NCBI RefSeq assembly: GCF_900107105.1
Contig: NZ_FNOT01000003.1
Location: forward strand, 310,001 to 374,000
Reading direction: 5' to 3'
Source: Geodermatophilus africanus
Lineage (GTDB): Bacteria; Actinomycetota; Actinomycetes; Mycobacteriales; Geodermatophilaceae
Length of the DNA: 64,000 nt
Below are positions 8,471-18,155 of the stretch, piece by piece. Below the pieces are notes generated by a model. That model searched no databases. It was not told the origin of the DNA and saw only the letters and a program-made list of their open reading frames with translations. The first letter of the stretch is position 1, and each line of letters starts with the position of its first letter. A program made the translations under genes and the position numbers.

Positions 8471-10198
8471 GTGACGATCGGCGAGGACCTCATCCCGGGA
8501 CGCGAGTCCCACGGTGCGACGCACAGCCCCCTCAAGCCGCGCAGCTACGAGGTGACCGACGGCATCGCCAAGGCCCCGGCGCGGGCGATGCTGCGCGCGG
8601 TCGGCATGGGGGACGACGACTGGGAGAAGCCGCAGATCGGCGTCGCCTCGTCGTGGAACGAGATCACCCCGTGCAACCTCTCCCTGGACCGGCTGGCCAA
8701 GCGGGCCAAGGAGGGCGTGCACGCCGCCGGCGGCTACCCGCTGGAGTTCGGCACCATCTCGGTGTCCGACGGCATCTCCATGGGCCACGAGGGCATGCGC
8801 GCCTCGCTGGTCTCCCGCGAGGTCATCGCCGACTCGGTCGAGACGGTCGTGTTCGCCGAGCGCCTCGACGGCACCGTCCTGCTCGCCGGCTGCGACAAGT
8901 CGCTGCCGGGCATGCTGATGGCCGCCGCCCGCCTCGACCTGGCCAGCGTCTTCGTCTACTCGGGCTCGATCCTGCCCGGACGGCTCGGGGACCGGGACAA
9001 CCTGACGATCATCGACGTCTTCGAGGGCGTCGGCGCCTGTGCCCGCGGGCTCATCAGCCGCGAGGAGCTGGACGCCATCGAGAAGGCGGCCTGTCCCGGC
9101 GAGGGCTCCTGCGGCGGCATGTACACCGCCAACACGATGGCCAGCGTCGCGGAGGCGCTGGGGATGGCGCTGCCCGGCAGTGCCGCGCCGCCGGCGCCGG
9201 ACAGCCGCCGCGACGCCGTCGCGGTCGCCTCCGGCGAGGCCGTCGTCAACCTGCTGCGCCAGGGGATCACCGCCCGGCAGATCATGACCCGGGAGGCGTT
9301 CGAGAACGCCATCACCGTCGTCATGGCGCTGGGGGGGTCGACCAACGCCGTCCTGCACCTGCTGGCCATCGCGCACGAGGCCCAGGTCGAGCTCACGCTC
9401 GAGGACTTCAACCGGATCGGCGACCGCACCCCGCACCTGGCCGACGTCAAGCCCTTCGGCCGGTTCGTCATGACCGACATCGACCGCGTCGGCGGCGTCC
9501 CGGTCGTGCTGCGCGCGCTGCTCGACGCCGGCCTGCTGCACGGCGACGTGCTGACCGTGACCGGGAAGACGATGGCCGAGAACCTCGCCGAGATCGCCCC
9601 GCCCGACCTGGACGGCACCATCGTCCACGCGATGGACAACCCGATCCACAAGACCGGCGGGCTGACCATCCTGCGCGGCACGCTGTCCCCGGACGGCGCG
9701 GTCGTGAAGTCCGCCGGCTTCGACGCCGACGTCTTCGAGGGCACCGCGCGCGTCTTCGACGGCGAGCAGGGCGCCATGGACGCCGTCACCGAGGGCACGC
9801 TGCAGGCGGGCGACGTCGTGGTGATCCGCTACGAGGGCCCCCGGGGCGGGCCGGGCATGCGCGAGATGCTCGCCGTCACCGGCGCCATCAAGGGCGCGGG
9901 CCTGGGCAAGGACGTCCTGCTGCTCACCGACGGCCGGTTCTCCGGCGGGACGACGGGCCTGTGCGTCGGCCACGTCGCGCCCGAGGCCACCGACGGCGGC
10001 CCGATCGCCCTCGTGCGGGACGGCGACCGCATCCGGCTGGACCTCACCACCCGCACCCTCGACCTGCTGGTCGACGACGACGAGCTGGCCCGCCGCCGGG
10101 CCGCGTGGACGCCGCTGCCCCCGCGCTACACCACCGGCGTCCTCGGCAAGTACGCCAAGCTGGTGAGCTCCGCGGCCCAGGGCGCGGTCTGCGGCTGA
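8471..10198 (+). CDS. ilvD: Dihydroxy-acid dehydratase
   Basis: This is the fourth step of valine/isoleucine synthesis (also feeding leucine and pantothenate): dehydration of dihydroxy-acids to 2-keto acids. The 575-residue protein carries the iron-sulfur cysteines in [17 protein letters not shown] and [12 protein letters not shown], plus the late [14 protein letters not shown] loop. It has the length and motifs of the short bacterial DHAD group. The GTG start follows GAGGAGGACGA. It stands alone, divergent from an MmyB-type regulator, and two structured repeats follow its stop directly. Confidence 0.97.
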   Translation: MTIGEDLIPGRESHGATHSPLKPRSYEVTDGIAKAPARAMLRAVGMGDDDWEKPQIGVASSWNEITPCNLSLDRLAKRAKEGVHAAGGYPLEFGTISVSDGISMGHEGMRASLVSREVIADSVETVVFAERLDGTVLLAGCDKSLPGMLMAAARLDLASVFVYSGSILPGRLGDRDNLTIIDVFEGVGACARGLISREELDAIEKAACPGEGSCGGMYTANTMASVAEALGMALPGSAAPPAPDSRRDAVAVASGEAVVNLLRQGITARQIMTREAFENAITVVMALGGSTNAVLHLLAIAHEAQVELTLEDFNRIGDRTPHLADVKPFGRFVMTDIDRVGGVPVVLRALLDAGLLHGDVLTVTGKTMAENLAEIAPPDLDGTIVHAMDNPIHKTGGLTILRGTLSPDGAVVKSAGFDADVFEGTARVFDGEQGAMDAVTEGTLQAGDVVVIRYEGPRGGPGMREMLAVTGAIKGAGLGKDVLLLTDGRFSGGTTGLCVGHVAPEATDGGPIALVRDGDRIRLDLTTRTLDLLVDDDELARRRAAWTPLPPRYTTGVLGKYAKLVSSAAQGAVCG

Positions 10199-10297
10199 AA
10201 GGGAGGACCTCCTCGCCCCGGCCTCCCTGCAGGGTCCCGCCGGCCCCGTCCGGAGGCTCACCCCGAGCCTGCGAGGGGTGAGAGGACCGGGTCCTCC
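10199..10297. repeat. Structured intergenic repeats, copy B (ilvD 3' region)
   Basis: Directly after the ilvD stop comes a plus-orientation partial copy (AAGGGAGGACCTCC...). A minus-orientation copy at 10242-10297 follows, with a perfect 8-bp inner stem CTCACCCC/GGGGTGAG (10257-10264, 10275-10282) around the loop GAGCCTGCGA, the complement of the family loop TCGCAGGCTC. It may act as a terminator. The remaining 10298-10422 shows nothing clear. Confidence 0.75.
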
Positions 10298-10422
10298 ATC
10301 GAGCGGTGGGGGCAGGGAGGCCCTTCTGCTGGACGGGGGCCGAGCGCCGGGCGTCCCCCGGAGGGGTGAGGCCGGGGTCCCCCCGGCTGTCGTGGCTCCG
10401 GCCGCCTGCCGACTGAGCAGGT

Positions 10423-13059
10423 GTGGACAAGCTGAGGTGGTGGCTCCTCGGGAGCGCCGTGCCCGTGGGTGCCGCCTGCGCGGTCTCCGCGAGCACGCCC
10501 GGCCCGGGGTACGTCGGCGACCTCGCACTCGCCGCGCTCGGCATCGCCACGGCTGCGGTGCTGTGGACGGCCGGCCGGTCGAAGCAGTCCGGGTGGCGGG
10601 GCTGGCGGCTGTTCGCGCTGGCCCCGTTGACGCCGGTCGTCGGCCTGGTCGCCGTCACCGTCGCGGCACCGGAGTCGCCGCTGGAACAGGTCGCGCTCCG
10701 CTGGCTGCCCACCGTCCCCGGCTACGTCCTCGTCGTCGTCGCCACGTTGACCCTCGTCGCCCCCTCGCGGCTGCGCGGTGGCGCCCGCCCGGCCGTCGAG
10801 CTGGCCCTGTTCCTCACCGCCTGCGTCCTCGTCGTCCAGGTGCTCGTGCTCGGCCCCGACCCCGGCTGGTCGGACCTGGCGCCCACCGGGGCCGTCGTCC
10901 TCGGCGCGGCCGTCCTGGTGACCTCGGCCTCCATGGCCGCGGCACTGCTCCTGCTCGGCGTCATCGAGAGCCGCCGCCAGCCCATGGCGCTGGTGCTGCT
11001 CGCCGCCACCGCACTGCTCGCCCCCGGCCGCGCGCTGGGCACCGCGGCCACGCTGTCGGGGGAGCACGCCGTCGGCGACGTCGGCCGTTTCCTCATCGGC
11101 GGCGGCCTGGTGCTGCTCGGCGCCGCCGTCCTGGTCGACCCCGGCCCCTGCCCCGAGTCGGGCAGGCGCCCGCGCAGCGGCCGCTCCACCCAGCTGCGCC
11201 AGGTGCTGCCGTACCTGGCGATGACCGTGGCCTGCTTCGGCGCGGCCGCGGTGTCGCTGACCGGCCACCGGATCAGCCCCGTGATCGCCGTCGGGGGGTC
11301 GCTGTGCGCCGTCCTCGCCGTGCTGCACCGCTGGCTGACCGCGCGCGACGAGCAGCGCCTCGGCGCCCGGCTGCGGCACAGCGAGGCCTACTTCCGCTCC
11401 CTGGTCGCCGCCAGCAGCGACGCCGTCCTCATCCTCGACGGCGACCTGCGGGTCACCTGGTCCTCGCCGACCCTGGGGACGACGCTCGGCGGCTCCGCCG
11501 CGGTGCCGGCCGGCGCCGACCTGCTCGAGCTGGTCCACCCCGAGGACGCGGTGCCCGTCGCCCGGGCCCTCCGGTCCGCGGCGGCGGACGCGCCGCCGCC
11601 CGGCGTGCTCCGGCTGCGGCTGCGGCACGCCGACGGCACCTGGCGGCATCTGGAGGCCAGCACCTCCGACCTGCGCTCGGACGCCGTCGTGGGCGCCGTC
11701 GTCCTGTACTGCCGCGACACCACCGAGCGGGTCGCGCGGGAGCGGGCGCTGGAGCAGGTCGCATTCACCGACCCGGTCACCGGGCTGCCCAACCGGGCCG
11801 GCTTCGAGAGCCGGCTCGAGGGGGCCCTGGCCGAGACCGGGACGACCTGCCGCAGCCTGCTGCTGATCGAGCTCGAGGGCCTCGACGAGGTGCGCGAGGA
11901 CGCCGGCCGCGACGTGGTCACCGCCGTGCTGGTCGAGGTCGGCCGGCGGCTGCGGACCACCGTGCGCGGCTGCGACGCGGTCAGCCGGGTGGGCGGCGGC
12001 GCCTTCGCGCTCCTGGCCGAGGGCGCGCCGCACGCGGTCGACCTGCTGGCCGACCGCTGCCTGTCGGTCATCGAGCAGCCGGTGGACACCGTCGCCGGGG
12101 TGTTCGATCTCAGCGCCGGCATCGGCGTGGTCGATCTGGCCGCCGCCGGCTCGGTCGCCGAGCTCATGACCCGCGCCGAGCTCGCCCTCCGCGCGGCGGT
12201 CGCTGCCGGCACGGGCAGCGCGGTGCGGTACCGGCCGGCGCTGGGCAGCGCCGCCGAGCGGCGCGCCCGGCTGCGCGACGACCTGCCGGGCGCCTGGGAC
12301 CGCGGCGAGCTGTCGGTGCTCTTCCAGCCCATCGTCTCGCTGGGGGAGCAGCGGGTGACCGGTGTCGAGGCCCTGCTGCGCTGGCAGCACCCGGAGCTCG
12401 GCGAGGTGCCCCCGACGGAGTTCGTGCCGATCGCCGAGCGCGCCGGCGTGATCGGCGAGCTGCAGCGCTGGGCGCTGGAGACCGCCGCCGCGGCCGTGCT
12501 GCCGCTGCCGCACAGCGGCACGCCGGTGCGGCTGGGCGTGAACATCTCCGCCTCGCACGTGGCCGCCCGCACCCTCGTCCGCGACGTCGCCGCGGTGCTG
12601 CAGTCGACAGGGCTGGCGCCCGAGCGGCTGGTGCTCGAGGTCACCGAGGCGACGCTGATGTCCGAGGGCGAGCACGTGGCCGTCGACATGGAGGCGCTGC
12701 GCCTCATGGGCGTGCACGTGGCGCTCGACGACTTCGGCACCGGCCGCTCCTCGCTGGCGCACCTGACCCGGCTGTCGATCGACGTACTCAAGCTCGACCA
12801 CGCGTTCGTGCTGCGCGTCGACCGGGACCCGAAGGCCCGCGCCCTGTGCGAGTCGGTCGTCGCGATCGCCGCGGCCCTGGGCCTGGACGTCGTCGCCGAG
12901 GGCGTGGAGACCCCGGCCCAGCTGGGCGCGCTGCGCGCCGCCGGCTGCGGCTTCGCGCAGGGCTTCCTGCTGGCCCGGCCGATGCGCGCGCAGGACCTCG
13001 TCGACGTGCTCGACGTCGGCGCCGGCCAGCTGTGGCCCGGGCTCGTGGGCTCCCGGTGA
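10423..13059 (+). CDS. Membrane PAS-GGDEF-EAL protein with degenerate cyclase site
   Basis: This is a cyclic-di-GMP signalling protein of 878 residues. It has about 9 hydrophobic helices (residues ~5-305), a PAS domain (~316-430), a GGDEF domain (~444-600) and an EAL phosphodiesterase domain (~626-865). The GGDEF signature reads GGGAF (~523) and the first metal Asp is replaced (LLLIELEG), so cyclase activity is probably lost. The EAL site looks intact: EALLRW (~649), NIS, EVTEA, DDFGTG, LKLD, EGVET and FAQGF. It is likely a c-di-GMP phosphodiesterase with the GGDEF part as a sensor. It starts at GTG 10423. A paralogue follows. Confidence 0.88.
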   Translation: MDKLRWWLLGSAVPVGAACAVSASTPGPGYVGDLALAALGIATAAVLWTAGRSKQSGWRGWRLFALAPLTPVVGLVAVTVAAPESPLEQVALRWLPTVPGYVLVVVATLTLVAPSRLRGGARPAVELALFLTACVLVVQVLVLGPDPGWSDLAPTGAVVLGAAVLVTSASMAAALLLLGVIESRRQPMALVLLAATALLAPGRALGTAATLSGEHAVGDVGRFLIGGGLVLLGAAVLVDPGPCPESGRRPRSGRSTQLRQVLPYLAMTVACFGAAAVSLTGHRISPVIAVGGSLCAVLAVLHRWLTARDEQRLGARLRHSEAYFRSLVAASSDAVLILDGDLRVTWSSPTLGTTLGGSAAVPAGADLLELVHPEDAVPVARALRSAAADAPPPGVLRLRLRHADGTWRHLEASTSDLRSDAVVGAVVLYCRDTTERVARERALEQVAFTDPVTGLPNRAGFESRLEGALAETGTTCRSLLLIELEGLDEVREDAGRDVVTAVLVEVGRRLRTTVRGCDAVSRVGGGAFALLAEGAPHAVDLLADRCLSVIEQPVDTVAGVFDLSAGIGVVDLAAAGSVAELMTRAELALRAAVAAGTGSAVRYRPALGSAAERRARLRDDLPGAWDRGELSVLFQPIVSLGEQRVTGVEALLRWQHPELGEVPPTEFVPIAERAGVIGELQRWALETAAAAVLPLPHSGTPVRLGVNISASHVAARTLVRDVAAVLQSTGLAPERLVLEVTEATLMSEGEHVAVDMEALRLMGVHVALDDFGTGRSSLAHLTRLSIDVLKLDHAFVLRVDRDPKARALCESVVAIAAALGLDVVAEGVETPAQLGALRAAGCGFAQGFLLARPMRAQDLVDVLDVGAGQLWPGLVGSR

Positions 13060-13193
13060 CGGAGGACCCCTCGAAGGACCCCTCGCCCCCCGAGAAGGAC
13101 CCCTCGCCCCCCACCGCTCACAAGCTCGCGGCGGGCCCCTGCGAGGGGCCGCCTCGCAGGCTCGGGGCGGTGCCCTGGACGGGGCCGCCGCGG
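13060..13193 (+). repeat. Structured intergenic repeat cluster, copy C
   Basis: Starting right after the stop, AAGGACCCCTCG-type starts recur three times (the first as GAGGACCCCTCG). A full copy follows with an 8-bp outer stem CCCCTCGC (13100-13107) / GCGAGGGG (13141-13148). A second half-copy carries loop TCGCAGGCTC and ends CTGGACGGGGCCGCC. The cluster lies between the two GGDEF-EAL genes and overlaps the possible 5' end of the second. Confidence 0.75.
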
Positions 13194-15881
13194 TCCGCCC
13201 TCCGCGGCGCGCTCCCGGTCCTCGTCCTGCTGGGGGTGCTCGCCGCGGCCACCGCGGTCCTGGAGCTGACCCGGTCCCCGCTGACCCCCGCGCTCGTCCC
13301 CGCCTGCCTGGGCCTGGGGTCCGGCGCGGCCGCGGTCGTGGCGGCGCGGGGCGCCGCCCGCCTGCCGGGCCGTTCCGCGCGGCCGTGGCGGGCGCTGACA
13401 GCGGCCCTCGCGCTGCTCGCCGTGGGCCAGGTCCTCGCCACCGTCCGTGCTGGCGCGGACCTGCAGTTCGGCGGTGTCGAGGACGTGCCGACGCTGCTCG
13501 CGGTGCCGCTCGCCGTCCTGGCCGCGCTCCGGCTGCTGCCTCCGCGGCCGCGCCGGTGGCCCGGCTCCCGCACGGTGCTCGACGGCCTCGTCGCCACCCT
13601 CGCCGTCGCCGTCCTCGGCCACGTGCTGCTGGCCGCGCTGCTCGCCGGCGTGGAGGGCGCCGCCGACGGGCTCATCGCGGTCGGCTACCCGGCCGTCGGT
13701 GCCGTCCTGGTCGGGGTCGGGCTGGTCACCGTCACCGGGGTCCGCGGCGCCCGCCGCGGAGCCGCGGTCTGGCTGCTCACCGCGGCGGTCGCGATGGCGG
13801 TCGTCGCGGTCGGCGGCGCGCTCGGCCGGACGCTGGGCAGCACCGCCGCCACGGTCGTCACCGAGCAGGCCTGGCTGGCCATGCTGGCGGCGAGCGTGCT
13901 GGCCGTGCGGTGCGACCCCGGGGAACCGGCGACACCGGACCACGACCGGCCGATCGTCCCGCTGCGCGGCCTGGTGCTCGCCTCGGGGGTCGCGTCGAGC
14001 GTCCTGCTGCTGCTCCTCGCCGGCGTGCTGACCGGCCGGGCGATCGACCCGGTCGAGGCCGGCGGCGGCGCGGCGCTGGTGGTGCTCACCTCGCTGCGCA
14101 CCACGCTCTGGGCGGCCGACGGCTACCGGCTCACCCAGCGGCTGGTCCGCACCGAGGGCTACTTCCGCGCACTGGTCGACAGCGGTGACGCGGTCACCGT
14201 CGTCCTCGACGGCACCGGCCGGATCGGCTGGGCCTCGGGTGCCGTGGCGGCGCAGCTCGGCCGGACCGACGGCGACCTCGCCGGGCGGCCGCTCGCCGAT
14301 CTGCTGGACGTCGAGGGCCGCGAGCTGGTCGCCCGCGTCGCGCAGGCCGTCCGCAGCGGCACCACACGAGGGCTGCTGCCCGCGACCGTGCGGCTGCGCA
14401 CCCGCGACGGCCACTGGCGCGACGTCGACGTCACGGGGGCCGCGCCCGCCGGCGCCGCCCCGGCCGGGGATCCCGGTCCCGCGTGGCGCGGCGGCCTGGT
14501 CCTGCACCTGCGCGACGTCACCGCCCGCAGCTCCAGCCGGCGCGAGCTGGAGCGGATGGCCTACACCGACTTCCTCACCGGCCTGCCCAACCGCGCCCGG
14601 CTCATGGCCGAGCTCGGCGACGTGCCCGCCGGCACCGACCCCGGGTGCCTGCTGCTCGTCGACCTCGACGGCTTCAAGGCGGTCAACGACGTCGCCGGCC
14701 ACGACGCGGGCGACCGGCTGCTCTGCGAGGTGGCCGAGACGCTGCGCGCGGCCGCGCGGGAGGACGACGTCGTCGCCCGGCTCGGCGGCGACGAGTTCGC
14801 CGTCCTGGTGCGGGCCGGCCGCGACGAGGCCACCGTGCTGGCCGAGCGGCTGGTCGTGCTGCTCGACCGCGACCACCGGCCGCCGGCCCCCGACGGCAGC
14901 GCCCGCGGCGGGCTGGTCCTGCCGGTCTCGAGCAGCGTCGGCGTGGCCGAGTTGCGCGCCGGCGGGGACCCCGCCGAGGTGGTGCGCCGGGCCGACCTGG
15001 CGCTGCGGGCGGCCAAGGCCGCCGGCAAGAACTGCGTCCGGACCACCGGAGAGGCGCTGGACCGGGTCGTCGACCGGCGCGCCCGGCTGGCGCGGGACCT
15101 GCCCGACGCGATCGCCGACGGCGGGTTGTCGTTGGAGCTCCAGCCGGTGGTCGGCCTGGAGGAGGGCCGCGTGCTGGGCCTGGAGGCGCTCGTGCGCTGG
15201 CGGCACCGGGAGCTGGGCGACGTCCCGCCGGAGGAGTTCGTCGGGGTCGCCGAGGACGAGGGCCTCGTCGTGCCGCTGCAGCGCTGGGTGCTCGGCACCG
15301 CGACCGCGGTCCTCGCGCCGCTGCTCGCGCAGGGACACGACCTGCAGCTGGGCGTCAACGTCTCCGTGCGGCACCTGCAGGCCGGCTGCCTGGCCGCCGA
15401 CGTCGCCCGGGCGCTCGCCGCCTCCGGCGTCCCGGCCCGCCGGCTGATGCTGGAGATCACCGAGTCGGTGCTCGTCGACGCCGAGGACCGGGTCGAGCGC
15501 GAGCTGGCCGCCCTGCGCGAGGCCGGCTGCCTCATCTCGATCGACGACTTCGGCACGGGCCACTCCACGCTGGCCCGGCTCTCCCGGCTGCCCGTCGACG
15601 TGCTGAAGATGGACCGCGACTTCGTGGCCCGCATCGAGGAGGACCCGCGCACCGCGGCCGTCGTCGCCAGCGTCGTGCAGCTCGGCCGGACGCTGGGCCT
15701 CGACGTCGTCGCCGAGGGCGTGGAGACCCTCGGGCAGGTGACCGCGCTGCGCGGGCTCGGCTGCCGCTACCTGCAGGGCCACCTGCTCGGCCGCCCCGTG
15801 CCCGCCGCCGACCTGCCCGCGGTGCTGGCCGCACCGGTCGCCGACGTGGTGCGTGGAGACGAGCTGCCGTCCCACGTCTGA
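13170..15881 (+). CDS. Membrane PAS-GGDEF-EAL cyclic-di-GMP protein (intact motifs)
   Basis: This is a paralogue of the upstream protein, 903 residues from GTG 13170. It has an N-terminal membrane part with ~9 helices (residues ~8-310), PAS (~327-440), GGDEF (~463-630) with an intact GGDEF signature (~538) and metal Asp in LLLVDLDGF, and EAL (~647-895) with LEALVRW, NVS, EITES, DDFGTG, LKMDRDF, EGVET and YLQGHLL. Both activities could therefore operate. A start at GTG 13056, overlapping the previous stop, would add 38 residues encoded entirely by the repeat cluster and looks artificial. The start remains uncertain because 13170 lacks a clear ribosome site. Confidence 0.85.
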   Translation: MPWTGPPRSALRGALPVLVLLGVLAAATAVLELTRSPLTPALVPACLGLGSGAAAVVAARGAARLPGRSARPWRALTAALALLAVGQVLATVRAGADLQFGGVEDVPTLLAVPLAVLAALRLLPPRPRRWPGSRTVLDGLVATLAVAVLGHVLLAALLAGVEGAADGLIAVGYPAVGAVLVGVGLVTVTGVRGARRGAAVWLLTAAVAMAVVAVGGALGRTLGSTAATVVTEQAWLAMLAASVLAVRCDPGEPATPDHDRPIVPLRGLVLASGVASSVLLLLLAGVLTGRAIDPVEAGGGAALVVLTSLRTTLWAADGYRLTQRLVRTEGYFRALVDSGDAVTVVLDGTGRIGWASGAVAAQLGRTDGDLAGRPLADLLDVEGRELVARVAQAVRSGTTRGLLPATVRLRTRDGHWRDVDVTGAAPAGAAPAGDPGPAWRGGLVLHLRDVTARSSSRRELERMAYTDFLTGLPNRARLMAELGDVPAGTDPGCLLLVDLDGFKAVNDVAGHDAGDRLLCEVAETLRAAAREDDVVARLGGDEFAVLVRAGRDEATVLAERLVVLLDRDHRPPAPDGSARGGLVLPVSSSVGVAELRAGGDPAEVVRRADLALRAAKAAGKNCVRTTGEALDRVVDRRARLARDLPDAIADGGLSLELQPVVGLEEGRVLGLEALVRWRHRELGDVPPEEFVGVAEDEGLVVPLQRWVLGTATAVLAPLLAQGHDLQLGVNVSVRHLQAGCLAADVARALAASGVPARRLMLEITESVLVDAEDRVERELAALREAGCLISIDDFGTGHSTLARLSRLPVDVLKMDRDFVARIEEDPRTAAVVASVVQLGRTLGLDVVAEGVETLGQVTALRGLGCRYLQGHLLGRPVPAADLPAVLAAPVADVVRGDELPSHV

Positions 15882-15914
15882 CGACACGACATTCCACACA
15901 TTGGGACGGCCTGG

Positions 15915-15944
15915 TTGACGTCCGGCCCGGTCGGGGCGCACAGT
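15915..15944 (+). promoter_or_regulatory. ilvB promoter (leaderless transcript)
   Basis: TTGACG (15915-15920) and CACAGT (15939-15944) are separated by 18 bases. The -10-like box lies 6 bases before the GTG of the leader peptide, so the RNA would begin at or next to that GTG with no ribosome binding site. Confidence 0.6.
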
Positions 15945-15950
15945 GGCCCC

Positions 15951-15986
15951 GTGCGTCCGGCCTGCCTGCTCCTGGTAATCGCCTAG
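15951..15986 (+). CDS. ilvB attenuator leader peptide
   Basis: This 11-codon ORF reads MRPACLLLVIA and then TAG, holding three Leu, one Val and one Ile codon in a row, the end products of the pathway. It sits between a promoter and a hairpin/terminator pair ahead of ilvB. This is the architecture of transcription attenuation by ribosome stalling, known for ilv/leu operons in actinobacteria and enterics. It begins with GTG at the inferred transcription start, so it is probably leaderless. Confidence 0.85.
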   Translation: MRPACLLLVIA

Positions 15987-16013
15987 CGCGTCGGTCCTCC
16001 CGACCGACGCGCT
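15985..16013 (+). promoter_or_regulatory. Attenuator hairpin of ilvB leader
   Basis: Perfect 12-bp arms AGCGCGTCGGTC (15985-15996) and GACCGACGCGCT (16002-16013) enclose a 5-base loop. The hairpin overlaps the leader-peptide stop codon, so a ribosome at the stop would mask it. It probably acts as the pause or alternative structure of the attenuator. Confidence 0.8.
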
Positions 16014-16014
16014 G

Positions 16015-16052
16015 ACCCCTCCGTGCCCGCAGGCACGGGGGGTCTTTCGTTT
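16015..16052 (+). terminator. Intrinsic terminator of ilvB attenuator
   Basis: An 11-bp stem (CCCTCCGTGCC 16017-16027, one G-U pair, with GGCACGGGGGG 16032-16042) with a 4-base loop is followed by TCTTTCGTTT. It would end transcription about 140 bases before ilvB unless the leader structure prevents it. The rest of the 311-base gap (15882-16192) holds a fragment of the structured repeat (GGCCCCGTCCAGGGG near 16117) and a doubled CCTCAGTGAGC. Confidence 0.85.
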
Positions 16053-16192
16053 GCGGGCCCCGACCTCCTCCCGACGGCCGCCGGCCCGCCGCAGGCACCC
16101 GCGCCGCACACCGCACGGCCCCGTCCAGGGGCGCCCGCAGCACGCAGCACCCTCAGTGAGCAGCACCTCAGTGAGCGAGGCCAGGAGACGCC

Positions 16193-18064
16193 ATGACCAG
16201 CACCACCCCGGGTGGGTCCGCCACCCGTGAGGCCGCCGAGGCACTGACCGGGGTCGAGACGACCGCCCGCTCGCTCGAGGAGGCCGCCGCCGAGCCGCTC
16301 ACCGGCATCAGCGGGGCGCAGAGCCTCGTGCGGTCGCTCGAGGCGGTCGGCGTCGACGTGGTCTTCGGCATCCCGGGCGGGGCGATCCTCCCCGCCTACG
16401 ACCCGCTGTTCGACTCCCACGTGCGCCACGTGCTCGTCCGGCACGAGCAGGGTGCCGGACACGCGGCCACCGGCTACGCGCAGGCCACCGGCCGGGTCGG
16501 CGTCTGCATGGCCACCTCCGGCCCGGGCGCGACCAACCTGGTGACCCCGCTGGCCGACGCCTACATGGACTCGGTCCCGATGGTGGCCATCACCGGCCAG
16601 GTCCCGAGCGCGGCGATCGGCACGGATGCCTTCCAGGAGGCCGACATCCGCGGCATCACGATGCCGATCACCAAGCACAACTTCCTGGTCACCGACCCCG
16701 ACGAGATCCCGCAGCGGATCGCCGAGGCCTTCCACCTCGCGGCCACCGGCCGCCCCGGCCCGGTGCTGGTGGACATCGCCAAGGACGCCCTCCAGGCGAC
16801 CACCGACTTCTCCTGGCCGCCGCGGCTGGACCTGCCCGGCTACAAGCCGACCACCCGCCCGCACGGCAAACAGGTCCGCGAGGCCGCCGCGCTCGTCGCT
16901 GCCGCGCGCCGGCCGGTGCTCTACGTCGGCGGCGGCGTCATCAAGGCCCAGGCGAGCGCCGAGCTGGCCGAGCTGGCCGAGCTCACCGGCGCCCCGGTGG
17001 TCACCACGCTCATGGCGCGGGGCGCGTTCCCCGACAGCCACCCGCAGAACCTCGGGATGCCGGGCATGCACGGCAACGTCACCGCGGTCACCGCGCTGCA
17101 GAAGGCCGATCTGCTCGTGGCCCTCGGTGCCCGCTTCGACGACCGGGTCACCGGCCAGCTGTCGTCCTTCGCGCCCGGCGCGCTGGTCGTGCACGCCGAC
17201 ATCGACCCGGCCGAGATCGGCAAGAACCGCAAGGCCGACGTGCCCATCGTCGGGGACGCGCGGGAGACGATCGCCGAGCTGGTCACCGCGCTGCGCGCCG
17301 AGCGCGAGGCCGGCCGCACCGCGGACCTGTCCGCCTGGTGGGCGCAGCTGGACCAGTGGCGCCAGAAGTACCCGCTCGGCTACGACTGGCCCGAGGACGG
17401 CGCGTTGTCGCCGCAGTACGTCATCGAGCGGCTGGGTGCGATCGCCGGCCCGGACGCGATCTACGCCTCCGGCGTGGGCCAGCACCAGATGTGGGCCGCC
17501 CAGTTCATCAAGTACGAGAAGCCGGGCACCTGGCTCAACAGCGGCGGGCTCGGGACGATGGGCTACGCCGTCCCCGCGGCGATGGGCGCCAAGTACGGCT
17601 GCCCGGACACCACCGTGTGGGCGATCGACGGCGACGGCTGCTTCCAGATGACCAACCAGGAGCTGGCCACCTGCGCGATCGAGGGCATCCCGATCAAGGT
17701 CGCCATCATCAACAACGGCAACCTCGGCATGGTCCGCCAGTGGCAGACCCTCTTCTACGAGGGCCGCTACTCCAACACCAAGCTGCACCCGGTCGACGAC
17801 CAGGGCCGGCCCAAGCCGGTGCGCATCCCCGACTTCGTGGCGCTGGCCGAGGCGCTGGGCTGCGTGGGCCTGCGCTGCGAGTCCAAGGACGACGTCGACG
17901 CCGTGATCGAGAAGGCCATGGCGATCGACGACGCCCCGGTGGTCATCGACTTCACCGTCGGCGCCGACGCCCAGGTGTGGCCGATGGTGGCCGCGGGCGC
18001 CAGCAACGACGACATCCTGGCCGCGCGGGGGATCCGCCCGGTCTTCGGCGAGGGGCAGGTCTGA
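16193..18064 (+). CDS. ilvB: Acetolactate synthase, large catalytic subunit
   Basis: This TPP- and FAD-dependent enzyme catalyses the first common step of valine, leucine and isoleucine synthesis. The 623-residue protein has a ~40-residue Ala/Glu-rich N-terminal extension, then the catalytic core: [14 protein letters not shown], the TPP-activating Glu in [14 protein letters not shown] (~residue 84), the FAD domain (~210-370) and the TPP-binding GDG motif in [10 protein letters not shown] followed by [17 protein letters not shown] precedes the ATG. Expression is expected to be controlled by the upstream attenuator. A structured repeat separates it from ilvN. Confidence 0.97.
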   Translation: MTSTTPGGSATREAAEALTGVETTARSLEEAAAEPLTGISGAQSLVRSLEAVGVDVVFGIPGGAILPAYDPLFDSHVRHVLVRHEQGAGHAATGYAQATGRVGVCMATSGPGATNLVTPLADAYMDSVPMVAITGQVPSAAIGTDAFQEADIRGITMPITKHNFLVTDPDEIPQRIAEAFHLAATGRPGPVLVDIAKDALQATTDFSWPPRLDLPGYKPTTRPHGKQVREAAALVAAARRPVLYVGGGVIKAQASAELAELAELTGAPVVTTLMARGAFPDSHPQNLGMPGMHGNVTAVTALQKADLLVALGARFDDRVTGQLSSFAPGALVVHADIDPAEIGKNRKADVPIVGDARETIAELVTALRAEREAGRTADLSAWWAQLDQWRQKYPLGYDWPEDGALSPQYVIERLGAIAGPDAIYASGVGQHQMWAAQFIKYEKPGTWLNSGGLGTMGYAVPAAMGAKYGCPDTTVWAIDGDGCFQMTNQELATCAIEGIPIKVAIINNGNLGMVRQWQTLFYEGRYSNTKLHPVDDQGRPKPVRIPDFVALAEALGCVGLRCESKDDVDAVIEKAMAIDDAPVVIDFTVGADAQVWPMVAAGASNDDILAARGIRPVFGEGQV

Positions 18065-18065
18065 T

Positions 18066-18125
18066 GAAGGACCCCCTTCCTCCCCACCACTCGCACGCTC
18101 GCGGCGGGTCCCTGCAAGGGGGCCG
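18066..18125 (+). repeat. Structured intergenic repeat, copy D (ilvB-ilvN)
   Basis: It begins 2 bases after the ilvB stop. The outer stem is CCCCCTT (18072-18078) / AAGGGGG (18116-18122). The inner region CCAC-TCGCACGCTC-GCGG has one base changed in the loop. It lies inside the ilvBNC operon, so a fully efficient terminator seems unlikely there. Confidence 0.75.
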
Positions 18126-18155
18126 GCCCGCAAGACCGGAAGAAGGTCCCCTCCG

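Noticed and set aside
10278-15881. Single open frame of 1867 codons
   Set aside because: Its first half is an out-of-frame shadow of the first GGDEF-EAL gene (Arg/Ala/Pro-rich, no domains); only the part after ~13170 is real.
15882-16192. T-box riboswitch upstream of ilvB
   Set aside because: No T-box consensus was seen; the leader peptide, hairpin and terminator explain the region as ribosome-mediated attenuation.
11388-16244. Minus-strand frame of 1618 codons
   Set aside because: Antisense shadow of both GGDEF-EAL genes caused by GC-rich third positions; low-complexity Arg/Gly/Ala composition and no motifs.
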